Origin: an uncultured Bacilli bacterium
GTDB taxonomy: Bacteria > Bacillota_I > Bacilli_A > RF39 > UBA660
Direction: 5' to 3'
Assembly (NCBI GenBank): GCA_934102215.1
Contig: CAKOSH010000002.1
Location: 1-64,000 of the forward strand
Length of the DNA stretch: 64,000 nucleotides
Both the position numbers and the translations under genes were made by a program. Positions 1 to 9,106 of the stretch are shown here, piece by piece (the first letter of the stretch is position 1; each line of letters begins with the position of its first letter). The notes under the pieces were generated by a model. That model saw nothing but the letters and a program-made list of their open reading frames with translations, made no database searches and was not told where the DNA came from.

Positions 1-1
1 A

Positions 2-2581
2 ACAGGATTAGAATCTTTAGGAAGTAATGAATATGAAATTTATTATTCAAAAGAAACAACTCCTGGAAATTATGAAAGTGTAGGAAATACATTACCTATA
101 TTAGTAGGTAAATATAAAGTGAATGTAAAAATCACAAGTGTAAACTATGTTGAAAGTGAAAGTAGTGTTGATTTTGAAATTAAACCAATTACTACAGAAG
201 TAAAAGTAAAAAGTCACGATGGCGAATTTACATATGATGGTTCAGAACACACAAATAATGCTTATGATGTTTTATGGGCAAATAATGCTAGTCCAATAAC
301 TGACAAAACATTACCTAATGGTGATAAAGTTACTGCTGAAATTACTGGTAAAGTAAGAGATGTTAAAGATACAGCTCTTGAAAATAATACAATTGGAAAA
401 ATTACTATAACAAATAAAGATAATGTTGATGTAACTGATTGTTATTCTAATAAAGTAACAGTTGCTGGTAAATTAACTGTAAACAAAAAAGATAGTAAGA
501 TTGCTGTAACATCTAAAGATGCTAATAAAGCATATGATGGTAATCCACTAACTAATAATAATAAAACAGTAACAGGTGAAACTGTAGCTGGTGATGAGGT
601 AGTAGTAGAATTTACTGGAAGTCAAACATATGTAGGAACATCTGATAATGAGTTTACTGTTAAAGTTATGAGAGGTTCTGATGATATTACTGATAATTAT
701 ACATTTGGAACTCATACATTTGGAAAACTAACAGTAACAAGTGCAGAACAACCTTTAGCAATTGCAGATCAATATGTAAAAGTTAATGGCTCTATAACAA
801 AAGGTTATTTAGAACAATCAGTAACTGGAAATGTAGGAAATATTGATTTTACTATTAAATCTGGTGATGCACTTACTTATGATAATATAAATGATGAATA
901 TAAAGCAGTAAAAGAAGGAACAGTTACAATGACTGTTACAGCAACTGCAGTAGAAAAAGGTGGCGATAATACTCCTGAATGGAAAGAAACATCAAAAGAT
1001 TTTATAGTTCATGTTGTAAATAAAACAGATGTAAATATTTCAGGACTTTCTAATAATGAAACATTTACTTATGATGGAACACCTAAAAAGCCAACAGGAA
1101 CAATTAGTGTTAGTGCTGAAACAGTAAATGTTAGTGATTTAGAAGTATTATACGAGGGAACTGGTTCTACAACTTATAGTAGTGCTACAGCACCTACAAA
1201 TGCTGGTACTTATACAGTAACATATAAAGTTCCTGATAGTAATGCAAATTACACTGGAACATTTAGTGTAGCATTTACTATTAAAAAAGTACAACTTGAA
1301 AAAGTAACTTTAGTTAAAGATACTTTTGAATATACTGGTGATGAAATAGTTCCACAAGATAGTAATTTTGATTTAAATAAGATGAATTATTCTGGCGATA
1401 TTAAGGCTACTAATGTTGGAAATTATAGCATTACAGTATCCTTAAAAGATAAAAATAATTATGAGTGGAAAGATAGTACAACTACAGATTTAGTTTTAAA
1501 TTGGTCAATCACTCAAGCAACACCAAACTATACAGTACCAACTGGTCTTACTAGTGTAATAGGAAAAACATTAAATGATGTAACTCTACCTAGCGGATTT
1601 ACTTGGAATGATACAAGTACAATATTAACAGTTGGAACACATACTTATAAAGCTACATATACTCCAGCTGATACTACAAACTATAAAACAATAACTGATA
1701 TTGATATTGAGGTTGTAGTTAAAAATACGTTTAATGTAATAACATCAGTTGATGGTGGAAATGGAACAATTACACCAAGTAAAATAGGTGTTATTGAAGG
1801 AACTAAAGTTGAAATAACATTTACACCAAATACTGGATATATGATTGATAAAGTATTAGTAAATACAGTAGAAACTACTGTAACTGGTAATAAAATAGAA
1901 CTTACAGTAAATGAAGAAAAAGAAGTTGTTGTAAGTTATAAAAAAATACCATTTACTGTAACTGTTAAAGATGTAGATGGTGCTACTATTACTCCAAATG
2001 GTGCTGTTGCAGTAAGTTATGGTGAAGATAAAGAATTTACTATAACTGCTAATAGTGGATATAAGTTAGTTAAAGTTCTAGTTGATGGAACTGATAAAAC
2101 TGCTGATATGGTTGGAGATACTTTAAAACTTACAAATATAACATCTAATATCAATTTAGAAGTTGTAGTTGAAAAAATAGTTTATGAAGTAACTGAAGGA
2201 GCTAATCAAAAATATACAATTACTAAAAATAATGAAGCTAAATTTAAAATAAATGCTGACTTTAGATTATTTGATGAAGGTAAAGTATATGTTGATAATG
2301 AATTAGTTGATCCTAAAAATTATACAGCAGAAAGTGGAAGTACAATAATTACATTAAAGAAAGAATTTGTTGATACATTATCAGTTGGAGAACATACTTT
2401 AAAAGTTGTATTCAATGATGGTGGAGAAGCAATTACAACATTCAATGTAGCAAAAGTAACAGTTCCTACTGACAATCCACAAACTGGAGATAATATTGGA
2501 TTCTATATAATAAGTGGAATCTTATCAATCGTAGGACTTGCTGGAGCTGGAATCTTTTATAGAAGAAAACAAACAAATTAA
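2..2581 (+). CDS. Sortase-sorted surface protein with MBG/Ig-like repeats (5' partial)
   Basis: The reading frame is open from base 2, so the N-terminus lies outside the window; the first GTG at 119 is not the true start. The visible part is a chain of extracellular modules. MBG-type Ig-like repeats carry YDG motifs (around bases 233, 532 and 1070), two divergent InlB/Flg_new-like repeats with GTI-P and GY motifs lie at about 1730-2180, and an X2-like domain lies at about 2190-2450. The C-terminus is a cell-wall sorting signal: NPQTGD, a hydrophobic stretch, then RRK. The protein is probably anchored to the wall by a sortase. Its ligand is unknown. A strong terminator follows directly. Confidence 0.9.
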   Translation, partial: TGLESLGSNEYEIYYSKETTPGNYESVGNTLPILVGKYKVNVKITSVNYVESESSVDFEIKPITTEVKVKSHDGEFTYDGSEHTNNAYDVLWANNASPITDKTLPNGDKVTAEITGKVRDVKDTALENNTIGKITITNKDNVDVTDCYSNKVTVAGKLTVNKKDSKIAVTSKDANKAYDGNPLTNNNKTVTGETVAGDEVVVEFTGSQTYVGTSDNEFTVKVMRGSDDITDNYTFGTHTFGKLTVTSAEQPLAIADQYVKVNGSITKGYLEQSVTGNVGNIDFTIKSGDALTYDNINDEYKAVKEGTVTMTVTATAVEKGGDNTPEWKETSKDFIVHVVNKTDVNISGLSNNETFTYDGTPKKPTGTISVSAETVNVSDLEVLYEGTGSTTYSSATAPTNAGTYTVTYKVPDSNANYTGTFSVAFTIKKVQLEKVTLVKDTFEYTGDEIVPQDSNFDLNKMNYSGDIKATNVGNYSITVSLKDKNNYEWKDSTTTDLVLNWSITQATPNYTVPTGLTSVIGKTLNDVTLPSGFTWNDTSTILTVGTHTYKATYTPADTTNYKTITDIDIEVVVKNTFNVITSVDGGNGTITPSKIGVIEGTKVEITFTPNTGYMIDKVLVNTVETTVTGNKIELTVNEEKEVVVSYKKIPFTVTVKDVDGATITPNGAVAVSYGEDKEFTITANSGYKLVKVLVDGTDKTADMVGDTLKLTNITSNINLEVVVEKIVYEVTEGANQKYTITKNNEAKFKINADFRLFDEGKVYVDNELVDPKNYTAESGSTIITLKKEFVDTLSVGEHTLKVVFNDGGEAITTFNVAKVTVPTDNPQTGDNIGFYIISGILSIVGLAGAGIFYRRKQTN

Positions 2582-2586
2582 ACTGT

Positions 2587-2615
2587 GAGTTAGAGTTTTC
2601 TCTAACTCCTTTTTA
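2587..2615 (+). terminator. Intrinsic terminator
   Basis: A 9-bp stem GAGTTAGAG/CTCTAACTC with a TTTT loop is followed by a T run. It lies six bases after the stop of the surface-protein gene. Confidence 0.9.
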
Positions 2616-2638
2616 ATATAAAAATGAGGGATGGTAAT

Positions 2639-3133
2639 GTGAAAAAGACAAAATTAAAGATAAAGAAACTATCTAAAAAACAAATTATCATTATTTCAAG
2701 TATTCTTCTAATTGTTATACTAATTATTGTTTTACTATTACAAAAAGAACCTTATGTTGGTAAAATAAAAGATGGAAAAGCAGTGTACATTGATAGAGTT
2801 AAAAATGTAACAGTATATCCTGAAAAAAACAAGACATTAATAGAGTTTGAGAATAACGAGGAACTTATTGATAATTGTATAATATCAAATGAAATATATG
2901 ATAAATTTAAAAGTAATGATCCACTTTATAATATAACAGTTAAAGATTATTCTAAATTATCTAACTTATCTGCTAAAGAAAATTATAATATTGATAAATC
3001 TTTACAGTTAAAGTTAATAAAAGAAGATGATAGTTATAGTGATTATTATGCAATGACTTGTGGATTTAAAAACAAAAGAGAGCTTATGAAGTATACTAAA
3101 GCAGTTATAAAACTTGCTAATAAAGTTAAATAA
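2639..3133 (+). CDS. Small membrane-anchored protein of unknown function
   Basis: I place the start at GTG 2639, because GAGGG at 2626-2630 is a well-spaced ribosome binding site; the in-frame ATG at 2624 overlaps that site. The product is about 164 residues: a Lys-rich cytoplasmic start, one membrane helix (about residues 18-36) and an extracellular domain of about 120 residues. I recognise no family. It lies between two sorted surface proteins and has the same single-anchor layout as the genes at 5089 and 6178, so a cell-envelope role is likely. Confidence 0.75.
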   Translation: MKKTKLKIKKLSKKQIIIISSILLIVILIIVLLLQKEPYVGKIKDGKAVYIDRVKNVTVYPEKNKTLIEFENNEELIDNCIISNEIYDKFKSNDPLYNITVKDYSKLSNLSAKENYNIDKSLQLKLIKEDDSYSDYYAMTCGFKNKRELMKYTKAVIKLANKVK

Positions 3134-3170
3134 AGTAGTATATACTACTGCTTATTTTTCCTATAAGATA

Positions 3171-3209
3171 AAAAAGAACACCTAGTTAATTCTAGGTGTT
3201 TTAATTTTT
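3171..3209. terminator. Bidirectional terminator
   Basis: The stem AACACCTAG/CTAGGTGTT (3177-3185 with 3192-3200) has an A run on its left and a T-rich run on its right. It can therefore stop both the rightward gene ending at 3133 and the leftward regulator ending at 3213. Confidence 0.85.
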
Positions 3210-3212
3210 CTA

Positions 3213-4940
3213 TTAATCTTTTACAATAGGACTAAAATTTTCAATAGCTTCAATTAATTTAGGATGTTCAATAACAAAATGTATTGTTGGATTAGAACTT
3301 TTTGATATAATCACATAATGATTTTTAATAAATGTTATAGTTATATTTTTAAATGTTTTATCATTTACATGATTTAATTCATAATTTTTTTCTTGTTTTG
3401 ACCATTCTTTTGTTTGTCTTAAATGTTCTATATATTCATTATAAGTATATTTTATTTTTTTATCTATGAATAAATTATTTAGTGAAAGTGAAGGTATATC
3501 ATTTTTAAACTCATTTTCTTCAATTATATAAATATAATCGTTTACTTTATTTCTTTTTAAAATATTATTCATATATTTTAATTCTTCTTTTTTATATTTA
3601 ATTATTTTATCAATATCTATTTTTGAAAATTTATTTCTTTTTAATATTTTATTTAATAGTTTATCTGAAATTGTAAATAAAGGTAATGATGAAAGATATC
3701 TTGTTCTATCACATGGTATTTCTTCATCATTTTTTAAAAATAGTTCATATTCTTTTATATTATTTTCTCTATATATTTGCATAAGTGGTTTAGCTTTTTT
3801 AAGGATTAGTTCACTTTTTTCTTTATAGTATTTTATTTCACTTTTGTTAGTAGTTAAATAATACATTCCTTTATTATGATATCCTTTAATACATTCTCCA
3901 GTTAGTGCAACATTTCCTGAAACATAATCTAGATGGCTATATACACTATTTTTTGAATCTTTTAAATAATAAGGTGATATTTGACCAGTCATATAAATAG
4001 GTATCCAACTTTCTAGTCCTAGCATCATTTCATTAAAAGGTCTATCTAAATTATGGATAATATTCAAATGATGTCCTTTTTTTAAACACATAGCAATCGC
4101 AAACATCCATTTTTTTCCAAAATTAACATCTTCTGCCATATCTTCCATAGGCATATGACTACACATAAAAATATCTTCTTTTGATTTAGATAAAACTATT
4201 GCTTTAAAGAAGTTAAGTTCTCCTTCTTTCATTTCTTCAATTCCATAATAATGTCTTGATTTTGCTTTATAAAAAGGAATACTTGGAACTTTCAATTCAT
4301 CAAACTTTATTGCTTTAATATAATCATTTAAATTAAATGAGTCAAGATTATATAAGAAGTCATTTATTTGATTTTTAACTTGTATTGAATCACTTGTTAA
4401 CCAAGTAAATAGTGTGTTATAAAAATTGTTATTTGATAAGTCATTTTTTTTGCATCCAATAATTGTCATTAAGTTATTTATGTCATCAGGACTATTATAT
4501 CTATTAAATATATATGTACATATTTTGTTTGAAAACTCTATTGGATTAGATGGTTTAGCTTTACCATATCTTATTCTTGAAATATGTGAAGAATCAAAAA
4601 CAATATATTTTGACATTTCATTAATATTAATTTTTAAAGATGTTATTAAAATATTCAAATTATTACTTAAAGTAGTATAGTCAAAGTTATCATTTTGTAA
4701 TACTTTATTGAAATCATTTTCTATTTTATCAAGAGTATATTGTTTTTTGCTCATTGTTTTTGAAATATTAAAAATTGCTGTGGTTAATTTAGTTAATTGC
4801 TCACTATTTTTAGTTGGAGTTCGTTCGCCACTTTTATATCTACTAATAACAGTTTCAGATAGACCTGAAGATTCTGATAACATTTTTTGTGAACAATTTA
4901 GTTCTTTTAGGTATTTGTTTAAAACTTCTTTAAAATTCAT
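3213..4940 (-). CDS. Double-HTH XRE-like regulator with a large C-terminal domain
   Basis: This is a 575-residue protein. Residues 1-45 form an XRE-like helix-turn-helix (CSQKMLSESSGLS followed by ISRYKSGERTP). A second HTH-like segment at about 110-135 reads ISRIRYGKAKPS. The remaining roughly 430 residues match no domain I know; they contain a histidine/aspartate-rich stretch and no membrane helix. AAAGGGG sits upstream of the ATG. The gene is divergent from the membrane-protein pair starting at 5089. The shared 148-bp region holds an inverted repeat covering both -35 boxes, so autoregulation and control of the 5089 operon are likely. The signal it senses is unknown. Confidence 0.8.
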   Translation of the reverse strand: MNFKEVLNKYLKELNCSQKMLSESSGLSETVISRYKSGERTPTKNSEQLTKLTTAIFNISKTMSKKQYTLDKIENDFNKVLQNDNFDYTTLSNNLNILITSLKININEMSKYIVFDSSHISRIRYGKAKPSNPIEFSNKICTYIFNRYNSPDDINNLMTIIGCKKNDLSNNNFYNTLFTWLTSDSIQVKNQINDFLYNLDSFNLNDYIKAIKFDELKVPSIPFYKAKSRHYYGIEEMKEGELNFFKAIVLSKSKEDIFMCSHMPMEDMAEDVNFGKKWMFAIAMCLKKGHHLNIIHNLDRPFNEMMLGLESWIPIYMTGQISPYYLKDSKNSVYSHLDYVSGNVALTGECIKGYHNKGMYYLTTNKSEIKYYKEKSELILKKAKPLMQIYRENNIKEYELFLKNDEEIPCDRTRYLSSLPLFTISDKLLNKILKRNKFSKIDIDKIIKYKKEELKYMNNILKRNKVNDYIYIIEENEFKNDIPSLSLNNLFIDKKIKYTYNEYIEHLRQTKEWSKQEKNYELNHVNDKTFKNITITFIKNHYVIISKSSNPTIHFVIEHPKLIEAIENFSPIVKD

Positions 4941-4962
4941 TATACATCGCCCCTTTGAAAAT

Positions 4963-4990
4963 ATTATACAACATATTTAGGTTATAACAA
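4963..4990 (-). promoter_or_regulatory. Promoter of the double-HTH regulator
   Basis: Read on the minus strand, the -35 is TTGTTA (4985-4990) and the -10 is TATAAT (4963-4968), with a 16-bp spacer. The -35 overlaps the left arm of the inverted repeat at 4987-5036. Confidence 0.65.
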
Positions 4991-5036
4991 ACTACTTACC
5001 ATTAAAAACAATGTTTTTTGTGGTAAGATAGTTGTT
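4987..5036. promoter_or_regulatory. Candidate operator: inverted repeat between divergent genes
   Basis: The left arm ACAAACTACTTACCAT and the right arm GTGGTAAGATAGTTGT are imperfect inverted copies with a short AT-rich centre. Each arm overlaps the -35 box of one of the two divergent promoters, as expected for a binding site of the adjacent HTH protein. Confidence 0.6.
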
Positions 5037-5060
5037 AATTGTATTATTTCAAATTATAAT
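5032..5060 (+). promoter_or_regulatory. Promoter of the 5089-7107 operon
   Basis: The -35 TTGTTA (5032-5037) and -10 TATAAT (5055-5060) are separated by 17 bp. GGAAGGAG and the ATG at 5089 follow. Confidence 0.7.
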
Positions 5061-5088
5061 TATAAATAGGAAGGAGTAACATAATATT

Positions 5089-6171
5089 ATGAAAATTGAA
5101 AAACTAAATATTTCTAAAAAAAATTTTATTATAATTGGCATTGTTGTTCTTGTTATTATAGGAGGAATTATTTTGCTTACTAAAGGCGGTAATAATGGTA
5201 AAGGAGTATTTTATAATCCAGATAAAAATGTAAAAATAGTCAAATCTAAAGCAAATCAAATAGAATTTGAAGATTATTCAATCAATGAGTTTTCTATAAA
5301 GAAACCAAAGGGATGGAAAGTTGATACATTTGGTGACTATATCCATTATACTATTAAAGTGTATGATCCAAATAATCCTACTTATCAGTTTTTCTTAAAC
5401 ATGAAAACTGAAGGGTATAACAAATCTGAGGACGCCAAAAGATGGCAACAAAAATACTATCCTAATAATATGTTTGCTAAAACTAGTGTAATTGCTACTA
5501 AAGATACGAAAGGATTTTATAAAATATTTAATGATTTGGGTACTTTAAATAATACTAACAAATTTACATTTCCAACATTAACTGATTTTACTGTAACTGA
5601 TAATTTAGGTAAAGGTAGTTTAGGTGGAGATATGTTAAGAGCAACATTTAAAGACGCGAATGGCAAAGAGGGAGAAGGAATATTTACTGCTTATGTATAT
5701 GATGTGGGTTCTTATTATGTATCAGAGAATATAATTTCTGGTAAAAAAATAGATATACAATACTTAAATGTATATGATGCTATCTTTATTACTGCACCAA
5801 AAGATGAATTTATTGATTGGCAAGATGCATTAAATACTATTTGTTCTTCACTAGAGTTTACTGATACGTTTATAAATGGATTTAATCAACAACAGGATGC
5901 AGTTATGAAAAATTTTCAACAGATAAGAGCAATAGGAAACGAGATAAGTGATGGAATAATGGATTCATGGAATAAGAGAAATACATCTTTTGATATTATG
6001 AGTCAAAAACAAAGTGATGCAACACTTGGATATGAAAGAGTATATGATACTGAAACTAATGAAATATATAAAGCATATAATGGATTTACTGATGATTATG
6101 ATGGAGAAAGATATAAATCTATAACTGACGATATGTATTCAAAAAAAACAAGCGGATATATAGAAAAGTAG
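5089..6171 (+). CDS. Membrane-anchored protein of unknown function
   Basis: This is a 360-residue protein with one N-terminal membrane helix (about residues 13-32) and a large extracellular part. The core (about 60-260) reads like a PsbP/DUF1795-type beta fold (IKKPKGWKV near the start), but I cannot assign it firmly. The last 90 residues are Q/S/D/Y-rich and include a YERVYDTETNEIYKAYNGF segment. It starts 29 bp after a good promoter and is followed 6 bp later by a second anchored protein, so the two form an operon opposite the HTH regulator. Confidence 0.75.
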   Translation: MKIEKLNISKKNFIIIGIVVLVIIGGIILLTKGGNNGKGVFYNPDKNVKIVKSKANQIEFEDYSINEFSIKKPKGWKVDTFGDYIHYTIKVYDPNNPTYQFFLNMKTEGYNKSEDAKRWQQKYYPNNMFAKTSVIATKDTKGFYKIFNDLGTLNNTNKFTFPTLTDFTVTDNLGKGSLGGDMLRATFKDANGKEGEGIFTAYVYDVGSYYVSENIISGKKIDIQYLNVYDAIFITAPKDEFIDWQDALNTICSSLEFTDTFINGFNQQQDAVMKNFQQIRAIGNEISDGIMDSWNKRNTSFDIMSQKQSDATLGYERVYDTETNEIYKAYNGFTDDYDGERYKSITDDMYSKKTSGYIEK

Positions 6172-6177
6172 GTTAAT

Positions 6178-7107
6178 ATGACAAAGAAAAATAAAAAAAC
6201 AATTTATGCCATAATAGGAATTATTATATTAATAGCTATTATAGTTATTATTGCTATTATAAGTAATAAACCAATGTTAATAGATCATACACCTCCAGAA
6301 GCACAGTCTATTATAGAAGCACTAAAAAAGAAATATCCAGATAAAGATTATAAAAAATTAAATGATGGAAAGTTTTTAAATGAAGATACTTCATTTAGTA
6401 AATATTCATTCATAAATAATAATTCTATATATATATTTAATCCACAAAAATTAGACAATGGAGAATTAGAGTATAAAAAAGTATATGATTTAGATAAAAA
6501 TATAAAAGTTATGAATATAGCTCCAAATTCAGGAGCAGATATAAAGTTTTATGATTATAATGATACAATATATACCTTACATGATAATAATACAGATAAT
6601 AAAGTTAGAGATAGTTATGATATGTATTTAAATGCAAATTATAAACTTAGTGACTATCTTAAATGGAACTATTCAACAGAGTTTCTTGGCAAAAAAGTTG
6701 ATTATGATTTTATGTCTGAATATGCTTATGTAAAAGATAATATTTTATATGTCAAAAATTATGGAAACGAAAAGTATCCTACTCTTGAAAAAGTAAGTGG
6801 TAATTATGAGGGAGAAAAAGTAATTAGAATATATAATGAAAGAATTCTTAAAACTGACAAAGGTTTTTATGAGTTAATGAGTTACTTTGATAAAAACTTA
6901 AATAAAAGAGTTGTAACAACTGTTAGAATTAATATGTTAACAAAATATTATGATGAAGTATTAACATTTACCTATAAATATGTAATATTAAAGGATTTAA
7001 CTCTTATACCTATAAATGATGTTATGGAAGATAGAGTAAGAGATTATTCAGATGATTATTACTTAAGTGGATTTAATAGTATGAATGAGGTTAGATATGA
7101 GGAATAA
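6178..7107 (+). CDS. Membrane-anchored protein of unknown function
   Basis: This is a 309-residue protein with an Ile-rich membrane helix at about residues 9-31 and a hydrophilic exterior rich in Asp, Lys, Asn and Tyr. No family is recognised. The start lies six bases after the previous stop with only a weak TAGGTT site, which suggests translational coupling to the 5089 gene. Both products are presumably outside-facing. Confidence 0.7.
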   Translation: MTKKNKKTIYAIIGIIILIAIIVIIAIISNKPMLIDHTPPEAQSIIEALKKKYPDKDYKKLNDGKFLNEDTSFSKYSFINNNSIYIFNPQKLDNGELEYKKVYDLDKNIKVMNIAPNSGADIKFYDYNDTIYTLHDNNTDNKVRDSYDMYLNANYKLSDYLKWNYSTEFLGKKVDYDFMSEYAYVKDNILYVKNYGNEKYPTLEKVSGNYEGEKVIRIYNERILKTDKGFYELMSYFDKNLNKRVVTTVRINMLTKYYDEVLTFTYKYVILKDLTLIPINDVMEDRVRDYSDDYYLSGFNSMNEVRYEE

Positions 7108-7142
7108 TGAAAGGAGGGTAACATAGAGAAAAATAGTAAATA

Positions 7143-7171
7143 GTAGAAATACATTTATAAGAAATTTCTAC
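7143..7171. repeat. Small inverted repeat in a leader region
   Basis: GTAGAAAT and ATTTCTAC form an 8-bp stem with a 13-nt loop. It lies between a strong but unused AAAGGAGGG (7112-7120) and the start of the sorted protein at 7224. There is no T run, so it is not an obvious terminator; it may be a leader structure. Confidence 0.4.
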
Positions 7172-7223
7172 AACAGTAGATATTAATAATAAGTAAATTA
7201 AAGAAAATTAGGAGGAAAAAGAA

Positions 7224-8681
7224 ATGAATTTGAAAAAAATATTATTTGTTATGTTAATAACAATGGTTAGTATTTTAGGAATAACTTCAGTTAATGCTTT
7301 AACAATTAGTGATGATGGAAAATATACATTAATATTAACTAGTAGTGAAGAAGATGTAAGTATTGATGGAAAAAGTGAAAAAATTATAAAATTCAATGTT
7401 GTTGAAGGAGAAACTACAGTTAAATTATCTGAATTAACAAAAGATGTTGTACCTTTCAATGGTAAAAATGAATTTGCATATTGGGGAAGTTTTACTGGTG
7501 AAAAAGTTGGTGATGATATAGCTATAACTGATTTTAAGTGGAGTAGTGACTTAGGGGGAGTGTCATACACAGATAGTCTTACTCTTTATGCAAAATTTTC
7601 TGATAAGCCATTACAAGGAACGGGTACATATTATTTAACACTTGATCCATTCGCAGGTAAAGTAAATGGAGAAAGTATTATAAAATTAACAAGTAAAAGT
7701 ACAGAATTTAAGACTGTTGATTTAACAAAATATATACCTGAAAGAGAAGGATTTACATTTAACGGATGGGAATTAGATGGAAAAATTGTAACATCAATTG
7801 ATTCTAGTTATTTTGCTAATCGTGATTGTATAGAAATAACTGCTACATATACACAAAATACTTTTAATGGTGATGGAATTGTATTAAAGCTAAATGCTAA
7901 TGGCGGTAAAATAGATGGTAAAGAAACTAATAGTTACGATTACATTGGTGGAAATAATTCAGGAACAACAATGTCATTATTGCCATATATTCCAGTAAGA
8001 GATGGTTATACTTTTAATGGTTGGAATACTAAAAAAGATGGCAGTGGAAAAAACTATAATTATGTTTACTGGAGATTTTGGGATATAGATGAAAACACAG
8101 ATAAAGAATTTGAAAAAGATACTAAAATAAGAGAAGAAAATGGTTATGAAAGATATAAAAATATAACTTTATATGCTTCTTGGATTAAAAATAATGAAGT
8201 TAATGAAATTAAAAGTGATGGTGAAATAAAAGCAAGTATCATATTTGATAAAGAAATTAATAATGATTATGTATTAGATATTAAAAAAATTGAAGTTAAA
8301 AAAGAACTTGCTGATAAAAAAGTTAAATATGTAGTTGATATTAATGTACTAGAAAATGGACAAATAGTTGAAATTAATGATACTAAAATGAAAATAAGAA
8401 TTGCTTTACCAGAAGATTTAAAAGGTTATAAAAAATATGAAGTAGTTTATATTAAAGATAACCAAATACAAGAAACTATACCAGCAACTATAGAAGATGG
8501 TAACATAGTATTTGAAACATCACATTTAAGTCATTATGGAATAGTTGCTACAGAAAAATCATTAAATACAAATGTAGATAATCCTGAAACAGGAGATAAT
8601 ATTGTATTTTATATTATGACATCTATTATTTCAATGATAGGAATTGCTGGATTTGGACTATATAGTTATAAAAGAAAATAA
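7224..8681 (+). CDS. Sortase-sorted surface protein with InlB-type repeats
   Basis: This is a 485-residue secreted protein. It has a signal peptide (residues 1-25, ending VNALT), three InlB/Listeria-Bacteroides repeats (Flg_new), two of them with GFTFNGW and GYTFNGW cores (about residues 175 and 265), a Lys/Glu-rich beta domain, and a C-terminal sorting signal NPETGD-helix-KRK. Its last 33 residues closely match those of the surface protein ending at 2581, so both probably use the same sortase. AGGAGG precedes the ATG. InlB-type repeats are usually adhesion modules; the ligand cannot be read from the sequence. Confidence 0.88.
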   Translation: MNLKKILFVMLITMVSILGITSVNALTISDDGKYTLILTSSEEDVSIDGKSEKIIKFNVVEGETTVKLSELTKDVVPFNGKNEFAYWGSFTGEKVGDDIAITDFKWSSDLGGVSYTDSLTLYAKFSDKPLQGTGTYYLTLDPFAGKVNGESIIKLTSKSTEFKTVDLTKYIPEREGFTFNGWELDGKIVTSIDSSYFANRDCIEITATYTQNTFNGDGIVLKLNANGGKIDGKETNSYDYIGGNNSGTTMSLLPYIPVRDGYTFNGWNTKKDGSGKNYNYVYWRFWDIDENTDKEFEKDTKIREENGYERYKNITLYASWIKNNEVNEIKSDGEIKASIIFDKEINNDYVLDIKKIEVKKELADKKVKYVVDINVLENGQIVEINDTKMKIRIALPEDLKGYKKYEVVYIKDNQIQETIPATIEDGNIVFETSHLSHYGIVATEKSLNTNVDNPETGDNIVFYIMTSIISMIGIAGFGLYSYKRK

Positions 8682-8695
8682 ATAAATTAAAATAT

Positions 8696-8725
8696 GAGTT
8701 AGATTATTAATCTAGCTCTTTTTTT
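8696..8725 (+). terminator. Intrinsic terminator
   Basis: An 11-bp stem with one G-T pair (GAGTTAGATTA pairing with TAATCTAGCTC) is followed by seven T residues. It ends the sorted-protein transcript. Confidence 0.88.
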
Positions 8726-9106
8726 ATATTATAAGAAAGTTATTATAAAAATTTAATTACTTTCTTACTATATTATTTAATAACATTGTTAAAAGATAAT
8801 AAAAAATGAAATATAATTTATGTAAATTTAATATAAATATGGTAAAATAATATATAGATTGAACACAGATAAAATAAATACACAAATAATAATTCTAGAT
8901 ATTAAAATCATTAAATTTGTATAATCAAATATTATAGAACATAAAGGTATAGTTTATAAAAAGTTATAAATATGGATAAAAGAATGCAATAAGTATATAA
9001 TTTATGATTATAATAATTTAAATTATCATAAACAACAATAAAATATTACAAAAAACTATAATGAACTATTAGTAATTTAAAAAAGAAATATAGTGGGGTG
9101 AATATT
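8726..9106. other. AT-rich intergenic region without a recognisable gene
   Basis: About 380 bp of nearly pure A+T. It holds weak hairpins (AAGAAAGT with ACTTTCTT near 8730-8765; TTTATGAT with ATCATAAA near 9000-9030) and no open frame of useful length. It separates the surface locus from the SDR/copper region and probably contains the promoter of the SDR gene. Confidence 0.5.

Noticed and set aside
3134..3150. AGTAGTATATACTACT as a separate operator
   Set aside because: It is a short AT-rich palindrome directly after a stop codon and before another terminator; it is better read as part of transcript-end structure.
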